Both the position numbers and the translations under genes were made by a program. DNA of 8,561 nt. It comes from Candidatus Hydrogenedentota bacterium. Lineage in GTDB: Bacteria; Hydrogenedentota; Hydrogenedentia; Hydrogenedentales; CAITNO01. Shown here piece after piece: positions 5,045 through 8,561 of this stretch. A model generated the notes under the pieces. It made no database searches. It was not told the origin of the DNA and was given only the letters and a program-made list of their open reading frames with translations. The stretch covers positions 1 through 8,561 of the forward strand of contig SLFT01000100.1 in NCBI GenBank assembly GCA_007124105.1. Direction: 5' to 3'. The stretch's first letter is position 1. The number at the start of each line of letters is the position of its first letter.

Positions 5045-7105
5045 ATGAGCGAACATCCCAAAATACCGCTGGTTACGACCATCAAGGAACGGTGCCGCGT
5101 ATGTTATACCTGTGTTCGTGAATGTCCGGCCAAGGCAATACGGGTCGCGGACGGGCAGGCCGAAGTTATGGTGGAACGTTGCATCGGCTGCGGTAATTGC
5201 GTTCAGGTCTGTGGCCAACATGCCAAAAAAGTCTATGACTCAATTCCCCAGGTGGAAGCGCTCCTGGACAGCGCGGACCGTGTGGCGGCCATAGTGGCGC
5301 CGAGTTTCCCGGCGTCCTTTGTGGACTGGGAACACACCCAGGTAACGGGGTTGATGCGTGGCCTTGGCTTTGATTATGTTTTCGAGGTTGCCTTTGGCGC
5401 CGACCTGGTTGCCGAACGCTATCGCGACCTGTTGCAGCGGGATGATGATCGTCGGTATATTGCTACCTCCTGCCCGGCCATTGTGGCCTATATTCGTCAT
5501 TATTATCCCGAACTGACCAGCGCGCTGGCGCCGATTGTATCGCCCATGACCGCCATGGCGCGGGTTGTCCACCGCGATCACGGCGATGACGTGAAAGTCG
5601 TTTTTATCGGCCCGTGTATTGCGAAGAAAGAGGAGTCCGCAGCCTCGGAAATGGCCGACGTGGACGCAGCGCTCACCTTCGAAGAAGTGCAACAAATGGC
5701 GCGGGACCGGAATCTGACGAAAGCGAATGTGGACACGTCCGATTTTGATCCGCCTTATGGCGGACTGGGCGCGTTGTTTCCCATTAGCCGCGGATTGATA
5801 CAGTCGGCGCGGCTGCAGGAAGACCTGACGCGCGACGACATTATCTCGACCGATGGACGCCTGGGATTCGTTGAAGCCGTTAAGGAATTTGACGCCGGCC
5901 ACTGCAAACCGCGTCTTCTCGAAGTGCTGGCCTGCCAGGGATGCATCATGGGGCCGGGCATTCCCAACGGGGAACCCCTGTTTCGCCGGCGTCACCGGGT
6001 GAGTAAATATGTGCGCAACCGGCTTGAGACAACAGACCTCGAGGACTGGCATCGCGAAGTAGAGCGCTTTGCCGACTTGGACCTTTCCCAGTCGTATGTC
6101 CCGGACGATCAGCGCTTGCCCGACCCCACCGATGAGCAGTTGGACGCTATCCTCGCGGAACTGGGCAAAAAATGCGTCGAGGACGAGCTGAATTGCGGCG
6201 CCTGCGGCTATGAAACTTGTCGCGAACATGCCGTCGCCATTTACAAGGGGCTCGCGGAAAATGAGATGTGCCTGCCCTTCATGATCGAAAAATTACGGGA
6301 AACCGTGGAAAGCCTGGCCCAATCAAAGGAAAAACTAGCGCAAACCCAGGAAACGTTGATGCACGCGGAAAAACTGGCGAGCATGGGACAGCTTGCGGCG
6401 GGTATCGCTCATGAACTTAACAACCCGCTGGGCGTTATTCTGATGTATGCCCATCTGGTTCTTGAGGATTACGGCGTGGAAGACAAGGAGATGCGCGACG
6501 ACTTGCAGATGCTGGCGCAACAGGCCGACCGTTGTAAAAATATTGTGGCCGGGCTGCTTCACTTTGCGCGCCAGCACAAGACCGCGCTGATCCTGGTGGA
6601 TATACGCCGATTTATCGAGGATACGCTCAAACTGATGACGATCCCTTCAAGCATTAACGTAACAATAAAACATGAAGGCGGCCCCTACTACGCGCAAATG
6701 GACCGGGACCAGATCACGCAGGTATTGACAAATCTGATAGGAAACGCCATCCATGCCATGCCCGACGGCGGCGACTTGACCGTTGGTTTCGGGGGCGATG
6801 AGGACGAACTGCGGTTATACGTGAAGGATACAGGCGCCGGCATCCCGAAAGAAAACCTGAAACGAATCTTCGAACCCTTTTTCAGCACCAAGGAAAGCGG
6901 CAAAGGAACAGGGATGGGATTGGCGGTATCCTATGGCATTATAAAGATGCACCGAGGAAATATGTCTGTTGTGAGCAATGCCGAGCCAGACCAGGGGCCA
7001 ACCGGCGCTACCTTTACGGTAACGCTTCCCCGAAGGGGCGGAAAACCAGTAGACGCCGGTAACGCCGATACAGAAAAAGTACAAACCAGCGAAGCGAAGA
7101 TATAA
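5045..7105 (+). CDS. [FeFe]-hydrogenase-like H-cluster sensor histidine kinase
   Basis: 686 aa with five parts. (1) A 2[4Fe-4S] ferredoxin domain: C17/C20/C23/C27 and C46/C49/C52/C56. (2) An [FeFe]-hydrogenase H-cluster domain (about 75-330): TSCPA (141-145), GPCIAKKEE (189-197), LACQGCIMGPG (295-305), giving C143, C191, C297 and C300 as cluster ligands. (3) A four-Cys Fe-S domain with C377, C384, C387, C392 and C409 (CGACGYETC). (4) A coiled coil, about 412-445. (5) A histidine kinase: H-box AGIAHELNNP with His456, N-box NLIGNAIHAM (563-572), DTGAGI (595-600), FEPFFST (609-615), GKGTGMGLA (619-627). It is soluble, with no membrane segment and no PAS domain. The architecture fits sensory (HydS-like) [FeFe]-hydrogenases proposed to sense H2 or redox state. 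TSCP instead of TSCCP lacks the proton-transfer Cys, arguing for slow or no turnover. H-cluster insertion would need HydE/F/G, not present here. Confidence 0.92.
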   Translation: MSEHPKIPLVTTIKERCRVCYTCVRECPAKAIRVADGQAEVMVERCIGCGNCVQVCGQHAKKVYDSIPQVEALLDSADRVAAIVAPSFPASFVDWEHTQVTGLMRGLGFDYVFEVAFGADLVAERYRDLLQRDDDRRYIATSCPAIVAYIRHYYPELTSALAPIVSPMTAMARVVHRDHGDDVKVVFIGPCIAKKEESAASEMADVDAALTFEEVQQMARDRNLTKANVDTSDFDPPYGGLGALFPISRGLIQSARLQEDLTRDDIISTDGRLGFVEAVKEFDAGHCKPRLLEVLACQGCIMGPGIPNGEPLFRRRHRVSKYVRNRLETTDLEDWHREVERFADLDLSQSYVPDDQRLPDPTDEQLDAILAELGKKCVEDELNCGACGYETCREHAVAIYKGLAENEMCLPFMIEKLRETVESLAQSKEKLAQTQETLMHAEKLASMGQLAAGIAHELNNPLGVILMYAHLVLEDYGVEDKEMRDDLQMLAQQADRCKNIVAGLLHFARQHKTALILVDIRRFIEDTLKLMTIPSSINVTIKHEGGPYYAQMDRDQITQVLTNLIGNAIHAMPDGGDLTVGFGGDEDELRLYVKDTGAGIPKENLKRIFEPFFSTKESGKGTGMGLAVSYGIIKMHRGNMSVVSNAEPDQGPTGATFTVTLPRRGGKPVDAGNADTEKVQTSEAKI

Positions 7106-7122
7106 ACGCGCCGATTAACTGT

Positions 7123-7249
7123 TGTATGTTGTTCACGCTTCAGCGTGCGCTCGACCTTGTATGTTGTTCACGCTTTAGCGTGCCGGAGAAACCCGCGTAC
7201 CCGAGGCTTAGTTGTTGCCCCCGGCACGCTAAAGCGTGAACAACATACA
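7123..7249. repeat. Triple palindromic repeat with a perfect 29-bp inverted repeat
   Basis: The arm 7158-7186 and the arm 7221-7249 are exact reverse complements over 29 bp with a 34-nt spacer. A third copy in direct orientation at 7123-7148 matches 26 nt of the first arm with one C/T change. Each copy centres on a small palindrome, CACGCTNNAGCGTG, at 7134-7147, 7169-7182 and 7225-7238. Each also carries a TGTATGTTGTT extension. The element fills most of the 170-nt gap between the two kinase genes and ends about 12 nt before the next Shine-Dalgarno. On the plus strand an A-run, not a U-run, follows, so it is not a typical terminator. A dispersed non-coding repeat or a protein-binding array is more likely, but the RNA hairpin could dampen expression of the downstream gene. 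Confidence 0.85.
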
Positions 7250-7275
7250 GAAAAAAAAGTGAGAAGGCAAGCATC

Positions 7276-8397
7276 GTGGATACAATCAAAGTACTGGTGG
7301 TTGATGATGAACTTGGCATACGCGCCAGCATATCGCGCATATTGACCAGGTTGACAATCGTCATCCCCGAGCATGATTCAGAAGTAAATTTCGAGGTGGA
7401 AACCGCAGAGACTGGCGAACAGGCGTTGGAGATGCTGCGCGCGGCGCCGCCGAATATTTTGCTGCTGGACAACAAACTGCCCGGCATCAGCGGCATTGAA
7501 GTGCTCGAGGAGGTCGAGCCGCTCAACCTCGATATGCATACGGTCATTATCACCGCCTATGCGTCCATTGAAACAGCGGTGCGCGCCACCAAGCGCGGCG
7601 CCTACGATATGTTGCCCAAGCCCTTCACGCCCGCCGAGCTCAAAGGGGTGCTCGAAAAAGTCACCCGGCACCTGCTTGTCTCGAGACGCGCCAAGGAACT
7701 GGCTGCGGAAAAACGGAAGGTGCGTTTCCAGTTCATCTCCGTGCTCGCGCACGAACTGAAAGCGCCCATAAACGCCATCGAGGGATATCTGCGTATTGTC
7801 AAAGACAAAAGCGCCGGCGACAAGCCCGAGGTATACGAAGAACTGATGGAACGGTGCCTGGTGCGCACCGAATACATGCGCAAAATGATCTCCGACCTGC
7901 TCGACCTTACCCGCATCGAATCCGGAGAACGCGCGCGTAAAGTGGAAACATGCAACGTAACGGAAGCCGCCCAGGAGGCCATACATACCTTTGCGCCCGA
8001 GGCGACCAAACGCGATATCGTCATTGAACTGCACGCGGACAAGCCAGTCGAGATGAAGGCCGACAGAACTGAGCTGGATATCGTGTTCAACAACCTGGTG
8101 TCCAATGCCGTGAAATACAATCGCGAAAACGGACGGGTGGACATCTACCTGACGCGCGACAACGGTACCGTCATCATCACCGTAAAGGATACGGGCATTG
8201 GCATGGAAGAGGATGAATGCAAACGCATCTTCCACGATTTCGTGCGCATCAAGAACGAAAAAACAACCCGTATCCTCGGCAGCGGCCTGGGACTGGCCAC
8301 CGTCAAAAAGATCGCGCTCATCTACAACGGAGACGTTTCCGTTACAAGCGAAAAAGACAAGGGAACCACATTCACTGTTACCCTGCGCGATAATTAG
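7276..8397 (+). CDS. Receiver-histidine kinase (reverse hybrid two-component protein)
   Basis: 373 aa from a GTG start with AGAAGG (7262-7267) 8 nt upstream; no usable in-frame start exists earlier. The N-terminal receiver domain (1-130) has the acidic pair D10/D11, phospho-acceptor D65 in LLLDNKLPG, T93 in IITAYAS and K115 in PKPF. An extra stretch of about 10 residues (about 27-38) sits between the first helix and second strand. A short basic linker helix (about 131-150) leads to the kinase: HisKA with FISVLAHELKAP (153-164, His159), N-box NNLVSNAVKYN (272-282), DTGIGM (305-310) and GSGLGLA (335-341). It is soluble with no DNA-binding domain. It follows the H-cluster sensor kinase by 170 nt on the same strand, so it is the likely receiver of that kinase's phosphate and would relay to another, unseen regulator (inference). 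Confidence 0.9.
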   Translation: MDTIKVLVVDDELGIRASISRILTRLTIVIPEHDSEVNFEVETAETGEQALEMLRAAPPNILLLDNKLPGISGIEVLEEVEPLNLDMHTVIITAYASIETAVRATKRGAYDMLPKPFTPAELKGVLEKVTRHLLVSRRAKELAAEKRKVRFQFISVLAHELKAPINAIEGYLRIVKDKSAGDKPEVYEELMERCLVRTEYMRKMISDLLDLTRIESGERARKVETCNVTEAAQEAIHTFAPEATKRDIVIELHADKPVEMKADRTELDIVFNNLVSNAVKYNRENGRVDIYLTRDNGTVIITVKDTGIGMEEDECKRIFHDFVRIKNEKTTRILGSGLGLATVKKIALIYNGDVSVTSEKDKGTTFTVTLRDN

Positions 8398-8399
8398 GC

Positions 8400-8432
8400 A
8401 CGCTGCCAGCATCAAAAAAAATACGGCAGTGT
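8400..8432 (+). other. Intergenic hairpin between the receiver-kinase and ferredoxin genes
   Basis: ACGCTGCC (8400-8407) pairs with GGCAGTGT (8425-8432) over 8 positions including one G-U, around an A-rich 17-nt loop. It starts 3 nt after the stop codon and is not followed by a T-run, so a terminator role is weakly supported; partial attenuation or mRNA end protection is possible. Confidence 0.3.
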
Positions 8433-8454
8433 TACAACGAGGAAGAGAAAACGG

Positions 8455-8561
8455 ATGCCAACAATTATAATTGACGACCAGAAATGCTTACTGTGTGGGC
8501 GGTGTGTGGCCACGTGTCCGGCGTCTCTTTTTGTACAGGCGACAGCGGGCGAGAGTCCCGA
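8455..8561 (+). CDS. Ferredoxin-domain protein, 5' part only (cut by window edge)
   Basis: The first 35 codons are visible and the frame is open to the window end. The start MPTIIID is followed by a classical [4Fe-4S] ligand set, C11-x2-C14-x2-C17-x3-C21-P, in CLLCGRCVATCP. A GAGGAAGAG purine run (8439-8447) precedes the ATG, which lies 57 nt after the receiver-kinase stop, so it probably belongs to the same operon. The pattern fits a free ferredoxin or the N-terminal ferredoxin domain of a larger enzyme, for example ferredoxin-nitroreductase fusions that begin similarly; the rest is needed to decide. It may be an electron partner related to the upstream redox sensor (inference). Confidence 0.75.
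   Translation, partial: MPTIIIDDQKCLLCGRCVATCPASLFVQATAGESP

Noticed and set aside
5045..6050. Catalytic [FeFe]-hydrogenase
   Set aside because: The TSCP and CQGC motif variants and the fused histidine kinase favour a sensory role; turnover cannot be ruled out from sequence alone.
5240..6229. 329-codon minus-strand frame opposite the hydrogenase-like domain
   Set aside because: Shadow frame; the plus strand carries all ferredoxin and H-cluster motifs.
7123..7249. Repeats considered as a CRISPR array
   Set aside because: Only three units, one inverted, with unequal spacing (35 and 56 nt between centres) and internally palindromic; no cas genes.
7158..7260. 29-bp inverted repeat as a rho-independent terminator
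   Set aside because: The hairpin has a 34-nt loop and is followed by an A-run on the plus strand; on the minus strand no T-run follows it.
7378..8415. 345-codon minus-strand frame opposite the receiver-kinase gene
   Set aside because: It is the mirror of a gene with complete receiver and kinase motifs; the product has no recognisable domain and no ribosome binding site was seen.

Overview
The window comes from a bacterium of moderate to high GC content. It carries an McsA/McsB-type pair, an [FeFe]-hydrogenase-like sensor kinase and long intergenic stretches full of palindromic repeats. This mix would fit a PVC-related or Hydrogenedentes-like lineage, but no rRNA or other phylogenetic marker is present, so the assignment is only a guess.

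Minus strand, 144-1859: a two-gene operon encodes McsA (zinc-finger adaptor with a UvrB/UvrC motif) and an McsB-like protein. The McsB fold is clearly recognisable, but almost every residue needed for arginine phosphorylation is replaced, so it looks like a pseudokinase. No ctsR or clpC is visible; positions 1-143 hold nothing I can identify.

Intergenic, 1860-2642: about 780 bases separate the divergent mcsA operon from the plus-strand genes. They hold a pseudoknot-capable inverted-repeat pair, a large imperfect palindrome with near-duplicate flanks, REP-like CAATGAC/GTCATTG copies, a cluster of three TATAAT boxes and a doubtful small membrane ORF.

Plus strand, 2643-4959: a compact pair encodes a four-helix membrane protein ending in a gluconate 2-dehydrogenase subunit 3-like domain, and a cytoplasmic GMC-family flavoprotein with a Cys cluster. 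Together they look like a membrane-anchored FAD dehydrogenase facing the cytoplasm.

Plus strand, 5045-8561: a redox or hydrogen-sensing signalling module. The first gene fuses a 2[4Fe-4S] ferredoxin domain, an [FeFe]-hydrogenase H-cluster domain, a four-Cys Fe-S domain and a histidine kinase. It has no Shine-Dalgarno sequence, and a promoter-like element sits immediately before its ATG, suggesting a leaderless transcript. After a repeat region with a perfect 29-bp inverted repeat comes a receiver-histidine kinase protein, then the start of a ferredoxin-domain gene cut by the window edge. I infer that the H-cluster kinase senses H2 or redox state and passes phosphate to the receiver-kinase protein. 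No DNA-binding output and no H-cluster maturase (HydE/F/G) gene lies in the window.
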